A DNA stretch of 64,000 nt from Rosistilla carotiformis (GCF_007753095.1 NZ_CP036348.1:1736001-1800000); one strand, 5' to 3'; shown: positions 1 through 9,591, counted from the first letter of the stretch. Notes: a model not told the origin generated them from the sequence alone. Made by a program: numbers and translations.

Positions 1-704
1 ATTCCTGCTGGCAATCGTTTGTCGCACGGGCGTTTCCACGACAGTCGGGCGTCTTTCGATTGCGTCGCGAGAAGCCGTTTGGGTTTCGCGACAAATGGCT
101 CCACTCGCCTCTCAATCTCTACACGGAAGGTTATTGGCAGGGGGAAGCCTTTTTTCCTGGGATGAAGGAAAACCTAAGGGACGAGTTCCAGTTGGTGGAT
201 CCCGTTTCGCCTGCGACCGCAGCGCTGGCACGTCGGATGGACAGCACCCAAAGCGTTGCATTGCATGTTCGCCGTGGCGACTACGTTTCTGATCCTGTAA
301 ATCAAAAGATCTTCCGAACGTTAGGGCCCGAGTACTACCGGCGTTGCCTGGAAGATCTTCGCCAGCACGTTGCCAATCCGCAGATCTTTTTGTTTTCCAA
401 CGATATTCCCTGGTGTTTGGAGAATTTGGATGTCGGTATCCCCTTCACGCCGGTGACGCACAACGACGGTTCCACCTGTCATGAAGATCTTTATCTTATT
501 AGCAAGTGCCGACACGCCGTGATTGCCAACAGTTCGTTCAGTTGGTGGGGAGCCTATTTGGCTGCGGAATCCGAAACGCGACGTGTCTACTATCCATCGC
601 CTTGGTTCCACGCTGGAACGCTCGATGGTGCTGCGATTCCATGTCGCAAATGGATCGGCGAACACCAACTGGGACATCCAATCGCGACGCGTTGTGCGGC
701 GTAA
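1..704 (+). CDS. Glycosyltransferase family 11 (alpha-1,2-fucosyltransferase-like), 5' partial
   Basis: The reading frame is open to the left edge of the window, so the true start is upstream; the first start-like codon inside is TTG at 60. The motif HVRRGDYVSD, around residue 68 counted from that TTG, is the HxRRGD signature of GT11 fucosyltransferases, which bind GDP-fucose. The later stretch SSFSWWGAYLA is also typical of the family. The enzyme would add fucose in alpha-1,2 linkage to a surface glycan. A second glycosyltransferase follows on the same strand about 50 bp downstream, so this is probably the end of a polysaccharide or glycan-decoration cluster. The family call is firm, the acceptor unknown. 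Confidence 0.85.
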   Translation, partial: SCWQSFVARAFPRQSGVFRLRREKPFGFRDKWLHSPLNLYTEGYWQGEAFFPGMKENLRDEFQLVDPVSPATAALARRMDSTQSVALHVRRGDYVSDPVNQKIFRTLGPEYYRRCLEDLRQHVANPQIFLFSNDIPWCLENLDVGIPFTPVTHNDGSTCHEDLYLISKCRHAVIANSSFSWWGAYLAAESETRRVYYPSPWFHAGTLDGAAIPCRKWIGEHQLGHPIATRCAA

Positions 705-754
705 TGCCGAACGTGCTGAATGGGGCGATTTGCTTTTAAACCTTGGAATATTCC

Positions 755-1897
755 GTGACAACAACTGCCAGCCCGTGCCTTAGTCCTCCCACATGCGTCG
801 TCCTCGCATCGACTCAGTCGACGTGGGGTGGTGGGGAAGCCTATCTGTTTGCTCTGGCTCAGGGATTGTTAGCTCGCGGTGTTGAGGTTCGATTGTTAGC
901 ACCCGTCGCTGGGCAACTTGCTCAACGAATGCAAGATAGGTTGCCGGAGATTGGTCAGTGCGATGCTTCGCGAAAAAGCCCAGCGGCGATTTGGCGGATG
1001 CGCCAGTGGATGAAGTCTTTGGGGCCCGCCGTGTTACACTGCAATGATTCGCGTTCCTTATCACGAATGGGGCTGGCGGCTGCCGGATTGAAGTCGCTTC
1101 GCGTTGTCTCGATGCGGCATACGATGTTTCCGATCCGCTCTACGGCCAAATATCACCGGCTTTCGCAGAAGGTGATCTGCGTTTCCCATGCGGTTGCGGA
1201 TGCATGCGGCGCACGCGGTCTTTCGCCCGCGTGGACTCAGGTGATTCATGCAGCGATCGACCCTCCACAGGTGCTGCCTGCGGATGTCGAGCGTCTGCGA
1301 AGCGACCTGCTAGGTAGCGAGCATCAGAAAATTATCGTTGCCGTGGGGAACCTGTTCTCCTGCAAAGGACATTCGACATTGATCGACGCCGCTGCATTGC
1401 TCCGATACAAAGGCTGCAAAGCACTCACGGTAATCGCAGGTGAAGGCCGTCAACGGGCGGTGTTGGAACAGCAGATCGAAACGCTTGGGCTTGCTAACGA
1501 GGTGCGGCTGCTCGGATTTCGCGACGATGCAAACACCCTGCTCGCCGCCGCCGATGTGATCGCCCATCCGGCTCGTGACGAAGGGCTCTGTTTAACGGTC
1601 GCAGCTGCGATGATGCTGAAGAGACCAGTTGTTGCGACCGCCGTTGGCGGCTTAAGCGATGTGCTAGGGATCGAACCACGAATGCAGGCCGATGGGCCAT
1701 TCGCGGCGGTCGTTCCCGTGGATGACGAAGGCCAGTTGGCCGAACAACTCTATCGTCAGCTCGATTCGCCAGCGGATGAGCAGGCCTTAACGCGTGCCCA
1801 AGACTTTGCTCTCACTCGATTCACCACACCTCGCATGGTCGACGCAACGTTGGCGTTGTACCAGGATCTGTTTCGGCAGCAGCGAGCCGCCGCCTAA
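755..1897 (+). CDS. Glycosyltransferase family 4 (group 1), 380 aa
   Basis: A GT-B fold sugar transferase. The N-terminal strand followed by WGGGEAYL resembles the glycine-rich acceptor loop of GT4 enzymes, and the C-terminal half carries the donor-site region HPARDEGLCLTVAAAM (from about residue 270), then KRPVVATAVGGL. The usual second glutamate of the E-x7-E motif is alanine here, which is unusual for a retaining GT4 enzyme. The start is uncertain: TTG at 743 and GTG at 755 are both possible, neither with a clear Shine-Dalgarno. It follows the fucosyltransferase with the same orientation and probably shares its transcript. Sugar donor and acceptor cannot be told from sequence. Confidence 0.85.
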   Translation: MTTTASPCLSPPTCVVLASTQSTWGGGEAYLFALAQGLLARGVEVRLLAPVAGQLAQRMQDRLPEIGQCDASRKSPAAIWRMRQWMKSLGPAVLHCNDSRSLSRMGLAAAGLKSLRVVSMRHTMFPIRSTAKYHRLSQKVICVSHAVADACGARGLSPAWTQVIHAAIDPPQVLPADVERLRSDLLGSEHQKIIVAVGNLFSCKGHSTLIDAAALLRYKGCKALTVIAGEGRQRAVLEQQIETLGLANEVRLLGFRDDANTLLAAADVIAHPARDEGLCLTVAAAMMLKRPVVATAVGGLSDVLGIEPRMQADGPFAAVVPVDDEGQLAEQLYRQLDSPADEQALTRAQDFALTRFTTPRMVDATLALYQDLFRQQRAAA

Positions 1898-1959
1898 TTG
1901 CGTGCGGTCGCCGATCCACATGTGATCACGGATTGAGCGGCCTCGGCGCCCGCGTCGAT

Positions 1960-3138
1960 CTAAACGATCGATTCGTTTTCGTTGCCGCTGGGGTCTTCGT
2001 TCTCTTCGCGTTCTTTTTCCAGCGACAGCTCGATCCGGTTCAGCTCCTCCAGCCACAGGCGGATGTCGTTGTCGTATTCGGTCGACATGTCGCTGAGCAC
2101 CAGTTGGCGATGGAACGCGGCGGCTCCTTGTTCGACGTGTTCGGCCGCTTCGGCACTGGGAAAGCGGCGGTTGGGATCGGGGGCGATTAGACCGCGGCAG
2201 AAATTCATCAGCAGTGCGTTGCAGGTGACTTCTGCCGGCAAAACTTCGTTCAACCGTTGCGGTAGTTCGCGTTTTGCTTGCAGTAGTTCCCGAAGCGAGA
2301 TGTCGCCACGGAATGGCGGGCGGCCGCTGAGCATTTCGATCAGTACATACCCTAGGCTCGCCAGATCGCTCTTGGGGGTCGCATTGTCGTGCTCCAAAAC
2401 TTCCGGCGCTGCATAGACCGGCGTGCAGGAACGGTCGATCGGCGGAGTGCGGTAGTCGTACGCCGAACCGATGTCGATCAACTTACTGTGACCGGACTTC
2501 TTCAACATGATGTTCGATGGCTTGATGTCGCCATGGACAATGCTTTCGCGATGAAGCGCCGCCAAGGCTTCGAGGCACTCGCGTAAAATCGCTACCGCCA
2601 CGCCCGCTTTAAAACGGTTTTGAATCGGGCCCTTGGTCAGAATCACTTCATTGACATATTTCCAGCGCGGCTTGCTGACATTGCCTTCGAGCAGTTTCAG
2701 CTTTTGCGGACGCAGCAGCGCCTGCAGATCGTAGCCGTCGACCCATTCCATCACCATGATTCGAATGCGGTTGCGTTCGACGAAGTTCTGAACGTCCAAG
2801 ACGTTATCGTTTTGGATCATCGCCACCCGGGCGGCGATTCCCGCGATCCGCGACATCGCCGCTTCGTAATCGCGGACGTCGCTATAACGCTCCGGTGAAA
2901 ACACCTTCATGGCGACGGGCAATGTGAATCCATCGGTTCCACGGCGTGCCGACAGGTAGACCTTACCCTGTCCCCCCATGCCCAACAGTTTCCCCAGACG
3001 ATGGTAGGTGGTCCAGTTCAGCTTCTTGTTGGAAAGCACCTCTTCGTAACGCGAGACCAGTTCTTGATCGACGGTTCGAGAGTTTTTGCCCCGTAGCGTC
3101 AGCGTGACGTTCGGGTCGTGTCGTGTCGTTGTCAACAT
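1960..3138 (-). CDS. Serine/threonine protein kinase (Hanks type), non-RD, 392 aa
   Basis: Kinase subdomains appear in order: glycine-rich loop GMGGQGKV (residues 53-60), VAMK with the ATP-binding lysine at 78, catalytic HGDIKPSN (D204, K206, N209), the metal loop DIG in place of DFG (D222) and APE (about 244). The residue before the catalytic aspartate is Gly, not Arg, so this is a non-RD kinase, probably not switched by activation-loop phosphorylation in the usual way. No transmembrane segment or sensor domain is visible; the C-terminus is acidic and probably coiled, so the protein is likely cytosolic. It faces the GT4 gene convergently and is monocistronic. Planctomycetes carry many such kinases; the substrate is unknown. 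Confidence 0.9.
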   Translation of the reverse strand: MLTTTRHDPNVTLTLRGKNSRTVDQELVSRYEEVLSNKKLNWTTYHRLGKLLGMGGQGKVYLSARRGTDGFTLPVAMKVFSPERYSDVRDYEAAMSRIAGIAARVAMIQNDNVLDVQNFVERNRIRIMVMEWVDGYDLQALLRPQKLKLLEGNVSKPRWKYVNEVILTKGPIQNRFKAGVAVAILRECLEALAALHRESIVHGDIKPSNIMLKKSGHSKLIDIGSAYDYRTPPIDRSCTPVYAAPEVLEHDNATPKSDLASLGYVLIEMLSGRPPFRGDISLRELLQAKRELPQRLNEVLPAEVTCNALLMNFCRGLIAPDPNRRFPSAEAAEHVEQGAAAFHRQLVLSDMSTEYDNDIRLWLEELNRIELSLEKEREENEDPSGNENESIV

Positions 3139-3478
3139 TGCCTTGTCTCCAAATCTCGCTTCCCTGCCGCGCGGTCCGCTCGCGTGGCAACGGCCCCGCC
3201 CCGGTCGCGCGTTTTGGTCCGCCGATCCCCAGCCTTGGATTGCCGGTCCATAGTGTACCTACCCGTGCATGGGTTGGGCGAGGGCAATTCTGATTCAATG
3301 CTCCTAAGCCCAGTGAAGACAAAGGTTTAGAATTTATTTCGTTGTTCAGAAAAGGTGCGTAAATCGGAAAATGAAACGCCTACGGTGCTTGCTTCGACCG
3401 AGGGGTTCGTGGTTCGATAGTCTTGGCTCACTTGCCGCGGTACGACTTTGAATTATGTAATCGATGGGGATCGTCTCG

Positions 3479-4120
3479 ATGAAAAATGGATTCTGCCACC
3501 TCGTTTGGCTTCTGGGGTTGGTCTTACTTGGATGTGACCGTGGTTCGCAACAGACCGACGCGCAGCCGCCGTCGCCTGTCGCCGAAGCGGATCTCGCCGA
3601 AGAAGCGGCACCCGGCACCGAGGATACGGTCACCGAAAAGATTACCCCGATCACGCTCGGCGATTTCCGCAACGCCGCGGCGCAGGGGCTGATCGAACCG
3701 GTCCGCCAAGGAATCGATCAGGGGCTTCAGGTCGGTGGGGCGGACGAACAAGGGCGAACGGCGCTGATGCTCGCCGCGTTCGACGGCCATACCGCAGTGG
3801 TCGATCTGTTACTGCGGAACAACGCAAAGGTTAACGCGAAGGATGCGTCGGCCCGAACCGCGCTGATGTATGCTTCGTCGGGGTCGAACAACGCAACGGT
3901 CAAGCGTTTGTTGGAGGCGGGAGCGGAAGTCAACCTGGCCGACAATGTCGAAGGCTTTACCGCTTTGATGTTTGCCGCCGCCGAAGGGCAGATCGAAATT
4001 TGCAAAATGCTGCTCGCAAAACAGGCCAATCGAGACGCAAAAGATATCGATGGCGACACCGCACTCAGCTTTGCACAGAAGAACAATCACGCCGCGGTCG
4101 TGCAGTTGTTGTCCAAGTAA
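3479..4120 (+). CDS. Ankyrin-repeat lipoprotein, 213 aa
   Basis: The start at 3479 is preferred over the in-frame ATG at 3464 because it gives a compact lipoprotein signal ending in the lipobox LLGC at about residues 17-20. After a Pro/Glu-rich linker come about four ankyrin repeats, recognised by recurring units such as GRTALMLAAFDGH, ARTALMYAS, GFTALMFAAAEGQ and GDTALSFA. Ankyrin repeats bind protein partners; a lipid-anchored copy would do so on the outer face of the cytoplasmic membrane or in the periplasm. The next gene starts about 90 bp further on, but no functional link is evident. The partner is unknown. Confidence 0.85.
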   Translation: MKNGFCHLVWLLGLVLLGCDRGSQQTDAQPPSPVAEADLAEEAAPGTEDTVTEKITPITLGDFRNAAAQGLIEPVRQGIDQGLQVGGADEQGRTALMLAAFDGHTAVVDLLLRNNAKVNAKDASARTALMYASSGSNNATVKRLLEAGAEVNLADNVEGFTALMFAAAEGQIEICKMLLAKQANRDAKDIDGDTALSFAQKNNHAAVVQLLSK

Positions 4121-4210
4121 CGGTTCGGTAAGCTCTCCGGCGATCGGCTTGCGGTGGGTCGGAAAAGATTTAAATTACAGGGTTTCGGGGCCTCTTCAAG
4201 AGAGATACAT

Positions 4211-5470
4211 GTGACCGCCGCTGACAGCTCTTTCCAACTGCCTGACGAACAACGGATCGTAATCACCGGGATCGGTTTAACCGCCCCCAATGGCAACGAT
4301 TGGGGCACCTTTCGCGAAGCGTTGCTTTCGGGCCGCAGCGGTGTGACCAACTACGAGATCCGCTACTTTGGCAAAACCTTGGCCGGTGTCTGCGACTTTG
4401 ACGCCCAACGCCACCAGAGTCGCAAGGACATCCGTCGCGGAACCCGCGCCGGCAGCGTTGGGATCTATGCCGCCAACGAAGCGATTTTGCACAGCGGGAT
4501 CGATTGGGCGAACACCGACAAATCAAATGTTGGGGTCTATCTTGGCGTCACCGAACACGGAAACGTTGAGACCGAAAACGAAATCTACGAGATAAAAGGC
4601 TTCGATTACGACACCAAATATTGGTCGCACCATCACAATCCGCGAACGGTCGCCAACAGCCCGGCGGGCGAAATTGCCCTGAATATGGGGATCACCGGGC
4701 CGCATTACACGATCGGTGCCGCATGTGCGGCGGGTAACGCCGGGCTGATTCAAGGCGCTCAGATGTTGCGGTTGAACGAATGCGATCTCGCATTGGCGGG
4801 GGGCGTTTCCGAAAGCATCCACACCTTTGGGATCTTCGCCGGTTTCAACAGCCAGGGCGCATTGGCGACGCATGAAAATCCCGAGCTTGCCTCGCGGCCG
4901 TTTGACGTCGATCGCAATGGCATCGTCGTCGCCGAAGGGGGCTGTGTTTACGTGCTCGAACGTTTGTCCGATGCACGTCGTCGCGGTGCGGAAATCTATG
5001 GCGAATTGGTCGGCTATGCAATGAACACCGATGCCACCGACTTCGTTTTACCCAATCCTGAACGACAGGCCCAATGTGTGGCGAAAGCACTCAAACGGGC
5101 GGGCATGGTTCCTGATCAGATCGATATCGTCAGCACGCACGCGACCGGTACCAGCAGCGGCGACGCGCAGGAGTGCTTGGCGTTGCGTGAGGCGTTTGCG
5201 GGCTGTGAAAATGTCCACTTCAACAACACCAAAAGCTACATCGGCCACGCGATGGGGGCTGCGGGCGCGTTGGAACTGGCGGGAAACCTTTCAGCGTTCA
5301 AGGATTCCATCTGCCATCCCACGATCAACGTTGACCAATTGGATCCTGCCTGCGAATTACCAGGGCTGGTGCTCAACGAACCGAAGCGGTTGGATGACGT
5401 GCAATACGTCTTAAATAACTCCTTTGGAATGCTTGGAATCAATTCTGTCGTGATCATTCGCCGGTTTTGA
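4211..5470 (+). CDS. Beta-ketoacyl-ACP synthase (KAS II / FabF-like), 419 aa
   Basis: A condensing enzyme that extends acyl chains by decarboxylative condensation with an extender unit on ACP. The triad is visible: the cysteine in GAACAAGNAG (C172 from the GTG start), the histidine in STHATGTSSGD (H310) and KSYIGH (K341, H346). The length fits FabF. GTG at 4211 is chosen because an AAGAGAGA-like ribosome-binding site precedes it and the domain starts soon after; a longer form from GTG at 4154 is possible. An acyl carrier protein and a CrtI-like oxidoreductase follow on the same strand, suggesting a dedicated secondary lipid or polyketide path rather than housekeeping fatty-acid synthesis. Confidence 0.9.
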   Translation: MTAADSSFQLPDEQRIVITGIGLTAPNGNDWGTFREALLSGRSGVTNYEIRYFGKTLAGVCDFDAQRHQSRKDIRRGTRAGSVGIYAANEAILHSGIDWANTDKSNVGVYLGVTEHGNVETENEIYEIKGFDYDTKYWSHHHNPRTVANSPAGEIALNMGITGPHYTIGAACAAGNAGLIQGAQMLRLNECDLALAGGVSESIHTFGIFAGFNSQGALATHENPELASRPFDVDRNGIVVAEGGCVYVLERLSDARRRGAEIYGELVGYAMNTDATDFVLPNPERQAQCVAKALKRAGMVPDQIDIVSTHATGTSSGDAQECLALREAFAGCENVHFNNTKSYIGHAMGAAGALELAGNLSAFKDSICHPTINVDQLDPACELPGLVLNEPKRLDDVQYVLNNSFGMLGINSVVIIRRF

Positions 5471-5593
5471 TTGATCAAGCCTGTTGAGAATTGAGTGAAC
5501 CCTTTATGATGCGTCGGTGCCCTGCGCCACGATTTCCACCCACGAGGCGGACCAGCGGTCCGCGTTTGAAAATATCCAGGAGAAAAGGACGTT

Positions 5594-5854
5594 ATGACGC
5601 CTGAAGACATTCGCGAAGAGATTATCGACATCCTCGGCGACATCGCTCCCGATGAGGATCTGAGCAATTTAGAGGATGCCAAGCCGTTCCGTGAACAGCT
5701 GGAACTCGATAGCATGGACTTCCTGGACATCGTGATGGAGTTGCGTAAGCGGCACCGTGTGCAGATTCCAGAAGAAGAGTACGGTCAACTGGCAAGCATG
5801 CAGAGCACCGTGACCTACCTGGAACCGAAGATGAAAGACATCGTTCGCAGCTAG
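5594..5854 (+). CDS. Acyl carrier protein, 86 aa
   Basis: A small acidic four-helix carrier. The phosphopantetheine attachment serine is S40 in the motif LDSMDF, followed by the usual helix II (LDIVMEL). A strong ribosome-binding site (CCAGGAG) lies just before the ATG. It sits between a ketosynthase and a flavin oxidoreductase on the same strand, so it most likely carries the intermediate that these enzymes act on. It is not near the usual fabD/fabG genes, so it is probably a specialised ACP rather than the main AcpP. The thioester intermediate is unknown. Confidence 0.92.
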   Translation: MTPEDIREEIIDILGDIAPDEDLSNLEDAKPFREQLELDSMDFLDIVMELRKRHRVQIPEEEYGQLASMQSTVTYLEPKMKDIVRS

Positions 5855-5882
5855 CGAATCCCTTCCTGTAAGCCAATCCGCA

Positions 5883-7319
5883 TTGTCTACGGCCCAATCC
5901 CCCACCGATCCGCCGCGTGAAGACGTCTACGACACCATCATCATTGGTGCGGGGATGTCTGGGTTGGCCGCAGGCATTCGCTTGGCCTACTTCGACCAAC
6001 GTGTTTGCATTCTCGAGAAGCATTACACCATCGGCGGCTTGAATTCGTTCTACCGCCAAGGGGGCCGCGATTACGACGTCGGTCTGCATGCGGTTACGAA
6101 TTTCACCGAGAAGGGAAGCAAACGTGGTCCGTTGGCGAAACTGCTGCGTCAGCTGCGCTTCCGCTGGGACGATTTTCAATTGGTCCCTGCGGTCGGATCG
6201 GCGATCCGCTTTCCCGATGTCGAACTGAATTTTGGTAACGACATCAAAATTTTGGAAGCGGATGTTGCTAAGCAGTTCCCGCATCAGAAGGACAATTTTC
6301 AGAAACTGCTCGCCCGGCTGCTCGACTACGACGACCTCGACGAGGCGTCGTTTAATGTCTCAACGCGGCAGGTCCTGGAAGAAACGATCACCGATCCTCT
6401 ATTGATCGAAATGCTGCTGTGCCCGTTGATGTGGTATGGCAATGCTCGTCAGCAGGACATGGACTTTGGCCAGTTCTGCATCATGTTCCGCGCCTGCTAC
6501 ATGGAAGGCTTCGCCCGTCCATTTAAAGGCGTCCGATTGATCCTGAAGAATCTTGTCCGCAAATTCCGTGGGCTGGGTGGGGAATTGAAGCTTCGCAGCG
6601 GAGTCGAGCGGATTCATGTCGAAGGGGATCACGCCGTCGGCGTGGTGCTGGACGACGGGACGGAGATTCGCGGCAAGCGAATCCTTTCATCGGCCGGCCA
6701 GATCGAAACGATGCGGTTGTGCGACGACATCACGCAAGTCGACGTTGCCCGTGCCGGGCAGTTATCGTTTATCGAATCGATCTCGATCCTCGACCGTCAG
6801 CCGAAGCAGATCGGATTCGATCGGACGATCCTGTTCTATAACGACAGCCCGCGATTCCACTGGGAACGACCGGAAGGCACGCTTTGCGATCCACGCACCG
6901 GCGTCGTCTGTTCACCCAACAATTACCTGTACGACGATTCGGATGGCCAATTGCCCGATGGTGTGATTCGAATCACGACGTTGGCCAATCACGACCGATG
7001 GTGCGCGTTATCGGAAGAGGATTACCGTCGGCAAAAGACGGTTCAATACGATGAAGCGATCGATGCCGCGGTTCGGTTCATGCCCGACTTTCGGCGTCAT
7101 GTGATCGATACCGACGTTTTTACGCCCAAGACGATCCGCCGGTTCACCTGGCACGACAACGGCGCGATCTACGGCGCTCCCGATAAGCAACTCGACGGAC
7201 AGACACACCTGTCGAATCTGTTCCTGTGCGGTACCGATCAGGGCTTCGTCGGGATCGTGGGAGCGATCGTCAGCGGGATCTCGATGGCCAACCGCCACTG
7301 CTTGACGTCGTCGCAGTGA
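5883..7319 (+). CDS. FAD-dependent oxidoreductase, phytoene desaturase (CrtI)-like, 478 aa
   Basis: The N-terminal dinucleotide-binding motif IIIGAGMSGLAAG (about residues 19-31) and the downstream EKHYTIGG resemble the CrtI/CrtO carotenoid desaturase-isomerase group; the C-terminal FLCGTDQGFVGIVGA matches the second FAD contact in that family. The start is TTG at 5883, since no earlier ATG precedes the Rossmann fold. It is the third gene of a ketosynthase-ACP-oxidoreductase set, 28 bp after the ACP. It could desaturate, isomerise or saturate a polyene or acyl chain. No other carotenoid genes are nearby, so a true phytoene desaturase role is not supported. Confidence 0.85.
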   Translation: MSTAQSPTDPPREDVYDTIIIGAGMSGLAAGIRLAYFDQRVCILEKHYTIGGLNSFYRQGGRDYDVGLHAVTNFTEKGSKRGPLAKLLRQLRFRWDDFQLVPAVGSAIRFPDVELNFGNDIKILEADVAKQFPHQKDNFQKLLARLLDYDDLDEASFNVSTRQVLEETITDPLLIEMLLCPLMWYGNARQQDMDFGQFCIMFRACYMEGFARPFKGVRLILKNLVRKFRGLGGELKLRSGVERIHVEGDHAVGVVLDDGTEIRGKRILSSAGQIETMRLCDDITQVDVARAGQLSFIESISILDRQPKQIGFDRTILFYNDSPRFHWERPEGTLCDPRTGVVCSPNNYLYDDSDGQLPDGVIRITTLANHDRWCALSEEDYRRQKTVQYDEAIDAAVRFMPDFRRHVIDTDVFTPKTIRRFTWHDNGAIYGAPDKQLDGQTHLSNLFLCGTDQGFVGIVGAIVSGISMANRHCLTSSQ

Positions 7320-7353
7320 CGGTCGGTCGAACCGGCCATTGGGCGTTGCTGAT

Positions 7354-8289
7354 TTATTGGTCGCTGAACAGCGGCGTGCTCAGGTAGCGTTCGCCCAAGC
7401 TGCACATGATCGTCACGATCCGCTTGCCTTGGTATTCCGGGCGAGCGGCGATTTGCTGAGCGGCCCACATGTTGGCTCCGCTGCTGATCCCGGCCATGAT
7501 CCCTTCTTGCTTGGCAAGTTGGCGTGCGGTTTCAAACGCGTCTTCGTCATCGACCAGCACCACGTCATCAATGATCGACATGTCCAGGTTGCCAGGGATA
7601 AAACCAGCGCCGATGCCTTGAATTCGATGCTTCCCGGGCGCCCCGCCGCTGATCACTGGCGAATGCTTGGGCTCGACAGCGATGGCTTTGAAGTTCGGAT
7701 TGACGCTTTTCATGTATCGCGACACGCCCGTGATCGTGCCGCCGGTTCCCACGCCTGCGATCAAGACATCGATGTCATGGCCGCTGTCTTCCCAGATCTC
7801 TGGGCCGGTAGTCGCCTCATGAATCGCGGGGTTTGCCGGATTTTCAAACTGTTGTGGCATCCAAGCGTTGTCCCCCTTTGCGACAAGTTCTGCTGCTTGG
7901 TTGATCGCACCTTTCATGCCTTCGGCGGCGGGGGTCAAAACCAGGTTGGCACCCATCGCACGCAGCAGTGCGCGGCGTTCGACCGACATCGATTCGGGCA
8001 TCGTCAGCGTCAATTTGTAGCCTTTGGCGGCACACACGAAGGCCAGCGCGATCCCCGTGTTGCCGCTGGTCGGTTCGATGATGTGCGTTTCCGAATTCAG
8101 GGTCCCCGACTTCTCCGCAGCTTCGATCATCGCCACGCCGATCCGGTCTTTGACACTGTTGAGCGGTTGGAAGAACTCACACTTGGCAAACACCGTCGCT
8201 TGATCGCTGGGGATCAGGCGGTTGATTTGAATCATCGGGGTGTCGCCAATAGCTTGCGATGCATTGGCGTAAGTTTTTCCGCGCGGCAT
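7354..8289 (-). CDS. cysK: Cysteine synthase A (O-acetylserine sulfhydrylase), 311 aa
   Basis: A PLP enzyme making L-cysteine from O-acetylserine and sulfide. Visible hallmarks are the PLP lysine in NSVKDRIG (K47), the substrate loop EPTSGNTG (residues 72-79) and the glycine-rich phosphate-binding loop GTGGTITG. The length is that of CysK; there is no C-terminal CBS domain, so it is not a cystathionine beta-synthase. It is transcribed toward the CrtI-like gene and divergently from the pseudouridine synthase. CysK and CysM are hard to separate by motif alone, but the overall pattern favours CysK. Confidence 0.93.
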   Translation of the reverse strand: MPRGKTYANASQAIGDTPMIQINRLIPSDQATVFAKCEFFQPLNSVKDRIGVAMIEAAEKSGTLNSETHIIEPTSGNTGIALAFVCAAKGYKLTLTMPESMSVERRALLRAMGANLVLTPAAEGMKGAINQAAELVAKGDNAWMPQQFENPANPAIHEATTGPEIWEDSGHDIDVLIAGVGTGGTITGVSRYMKSVNPNFKAIAVEPKHSPVISGGAPGKHRIQGIGAGFIPGNLDMSIIDDVVLVDDEDAFETARQLAKQEGIMAGISSGANMWAAQQIAARPEYQGKRIVTIMCSLGERYLSTPLFSDQ

Positions 8290-8525
8290 GTGGAGGGTCC
8301 TTTACGAGAGTTCGAACAACAGACAATTTGCGATCTCACCAATCCGGCGCAGATGCACCCGACAGCCAACGGCAAGCCCAAATATCAATGGGTATCGTCG
8401 GCATCACGGCGGCCGGACTTCGGCGAATTCGTTCCGTTTCTGCCAGTTATACCACTTCTTGCCACCATGAATATCGTTCAAAATCATTTCACCCTTCCCA
8501 GTTCCCCTGCTTTCCCCTGAGATCC

Positions 8526-9377
8526 ATGGCCACCCGAACCTTGCCCAATCCGTCGCAGCCGACCGGCTTGCTGGCTCACCTGATCGCGACGCTCCGCGAC
8601 ACCAAACGCACGCGTGTGAAAGAGATCCTGCGCAGCGGTTTGGTCCACGTTAACGGAGCCTCCGTGACGCAGCATGCGACCCCTGTGGGCCCCGGCGATA
8701 CCGTGGAGATTCGCGACCAGCGGGCGGTCGTCAACCGCGTGTTGCCGTTTGACGTGCTGTTTGAAGACGCCTCGATCCTTGTGATCAACAAACCCAACGG
8801 AATGCTAACCGTCGGCAACAAGCACGAGAAGAAACGAACTGTCGAAGCGATTGTCAATCAATCGCTCGCAGCGCAGCGTCAGCGTTGCTATATCGTCCAA
8901 CGCCTCGACCTCTTTACGTCGGGCGTCCTTCTGCTCGCCAAAACGGAGGTCGCCCAAAAGCAGATCCAGACGAATTGGGGTGCTTCGACAAAGATTTACC
9001 ACGCGCTCGTTGAAGGCTTCCCCAAACCGCCGCACGCGACCCTCACTCACTTTTTGAAGGAGGACGAGCGATTGGTCGTCCACGCCTCTACAGCGAAAAC
9101 TCCCGACGCCATCAAAGCAACGCTGTCGTATGAAACCCTGAACGCGGGCGACGCCCATACGTTGCTTCGCGTCCAACTGAAAACCGGCAAGAAAAACCAG
9201 ATTCGTGCGCAGATGACCGCCATCGGGCACCCCATTGCAGGCGACGCGAAGTACGGCGCCACCACCAACCCACTGGGACGCCTGTGCTTGCATGCGTCCA
9301 GCCTTTCCATTCGACATCCGAAAACTCAGCAACGGTTATCGTTTGAAGCCCCGATTCCCGAAGGGATGGATTTCTAA
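8526..9377 (+). CDS. RluA-family pseudouridine synthase, 283 aa
   Basis: Isomerises specific uridines to pseudouridine in rRNA or tRNA. An N-terminal S4 RNA-binding domain (LRSGLVHVNG...VGPGDTVEI) precedes the catalytic domain, whose motif RLDLFTSGVLLLAK carries the catalytic aspartate. The frame is open far upstream into the cysK promoter region, but the ATG at 8526 is taken as the start because the S4 domain begins shortly after it. The C-terminal GAxTNPLGRLCLHASSL block is typical of RluA/C/D enzymes. Which site is modified cannot be decided here. Confidence 0.9.
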   Translation: MATRTLPNPSQPTGLLAHLIATLRDTKRTRVKEILRSGLVHVNGASVTQHATPVGPGDTVEIRDQRAVVNRVLPFDVLFEDASILVINKPNGMLTVGNKHEKKRTVEAIVNQSLAAQRQRCYIVQRLDLFTSGVLLLAKTEVAQKQIQTNWGASTKIYHALVEGFPKPPHATLTHFLKEDERLVVHASTAKTPDAIKATLSYETLNAGDAHTLLRVQLKTGKKNQIRAQMTAIGHPIAGDAKYGATTNPLGRLCLHASSLSIRHPKTQQRLSFEAPIPEGMDF

Positions 9378-9591
9378 ACGTTCAGCAATGATTTCAACCC
9401 GAACCGGTCGTACAATGGTCGGGTTGGCGAACCTTTCAATGCGGTTCTTCGTGACGTATCGAAGTGAACGCGAGTCGACTTGGTCGATCGCAGCACGCCC
9501 TGCATCGAAGTTGCAGGATTCGTGTGCGTCGACTTGGGGACGATGAATGGTCATTTCAAATACGACAAGCGTTTAATGGGCAACTCGAATC

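Noticed and set aside
7339-8520. A 393-codon plus-strand open frame
   Set aside because: Fully antisense to cysK, whose motifs are unmistakable; composition (His, Asp, Arg, Gln-rich) is that of a shadow frame.
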